A DNA stretch of 64,000 nucleotides from Gammaproteobacteria bacterium (GTDB lineage: Bacteria > Pseudomonadota > Gammaproteobacteria > SZUA-229). Below, piece after piece: positions 63,899 to 64,000 of the stretch. The notes below the pieces were generated by a model, which did not search any database, had not been told where the DNA came from, and worked only from the letters and a program-made list of their open reading frames with translations. The stretch lies in the NCBI GenBank assembly GCA_026195255.1, contig JAPHSS010000014.1, positions 1-64,000 on the forward strand, read 5' to 3'. Made by a program: the position numbers and the translations under genes. Numbering within the stretch: the stretch's first letter is position 1; every line of letters begins with the position of its first letter.

Positions 63899-64000
63899 TT
63901 AAGCTTTTTTACGTCTTGCTATTCCAGCTAAACCAATTAACCCTGAGCCGAATAACCAGACAGCTGCTGGCACTGGTATAACAGTAGTAACAGACATACC
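63899..64000 (-). CDS. PEP-CTERM-anchored protein (3' end only)
   Basis: The minus-strand frame enters the window at 64000 and stops at 63899-63901. Its last 33 residues end in a PEP-CTERM sorting signal: IPVPAAVWLFGSGLIGLAG followed by IARRKKA. The signal is nearly the same as that of the gene at 54470-55171. The mature part and the start are outside the window. Confidence 0.85.
   Translation of the reverse strand, partial: GMSVTTVIPVPAAVWLFGSGLIGLAGIARRKKA

Noticed and set aside
1-64000. tRNA, rRNA, transposase, integrase or plasmid partition locus
   Set aside because: No cloverleaf, rRNA segment, transposase motif or ParB/parS pattern was found on reading through the gaps; the ParA-like gene at 45365 has no partition partners.

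Overview
The window is a stretch of gammaproteobacterial chromosome, AT-rich (roughly 40% GC by eye). The evidence is the protein families and their order: isc operon, rlmN-pilF-rodZ-hisS-yfgM-bamB-der, yoaA-tsaB, prfB-lysS, thiL-pgpA, yceD-rpmF-plsX-fabH, nadK-recN. I saw no rRNA, tRNA, CRISPR array, prophage or transposase. The species is not identifiable. The PEP-CTERM proteins and the sulfur-globule-like protein fit an environmental, possibly sulfur-oxidising or exopolysaccharide-forming lineage, but that is inference.

Layout. 1-3.6 kb: Fe-S assembly operon (iscU end, iscA, hscB, hscA, fdx, iscX). 4-13.2 kb: rlmN, pilF, rodZ, hisS, yfgM, bamB, a DUF945-type protein, der. 13.4-21.3 kb: a porin, a Sel1-repeat protein, PBP1b, a TPR lipoprotein, a YoaA-type helicase, tsaB. 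21.5-26.3 kb: prfB (intact only through its programmed +1 frameshift), lysS, thiL, pgpA, a retropepsin-like protease. 26.4-28.6 kb, minus strand: AI-2E-type permease, lone cyclic-nucleotide-binding domain, maf. 28.9-32.6 kb: yceD, rpmF, plsX, fabH, a VOC protein, a small lipoprotein. 32.8-34.6 kb: membrane GAF-GGDEF protein with a degenerate active site.

34.6-47.4 kb is the accessory region and the best candidate for an undescribed system. A PAS-AAA-Fis sigma54 activator is divergent from a small SCP2-like gene that has a textbook -24/-12 promoter and a phased, inverted array of TTGCAACA-type sites. Downstream, all on the plus strand, come a membrane-fusion protein with an unusual low-complexity insertion, an RND permease with an extra membrane segment and a lysine-rich tail, three secreted low-complexity proteins (Gln/Pro/Met-rich, Tyr/Gly-ended, and Gly/Asn/Tyr-rich sulfur-globule-like), a LolA-like periplasmic protein, an orphan ParA ATPase, a membrane TPR protein and a Met-rich membrane coiled-coil protein. 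My reading is an envelope machine, spatially organised by ParA, that exports or assembles low-complexity surface or inclusion proteins. This is inference from context.

47.5-56.3 kb: HD-GYP protein, htpX, a CDGSH-glutamate-synthase-like fusion, YceI and cytochrome b561, a LysR regulator, a PEP-CTERM protein, and a lone cyclic-nucleotide-binding gene of higher GC lying between imperfect 40-bp direct repeats. 56.3-64 kb: recN, nadK and mutS on the minus strand, then a Bax-type glucosaminidase, a CinA-C amidase and thpR on the plus strand, and the 3' end of a second PEP-CTERM gene on the minus strand at the window edge.
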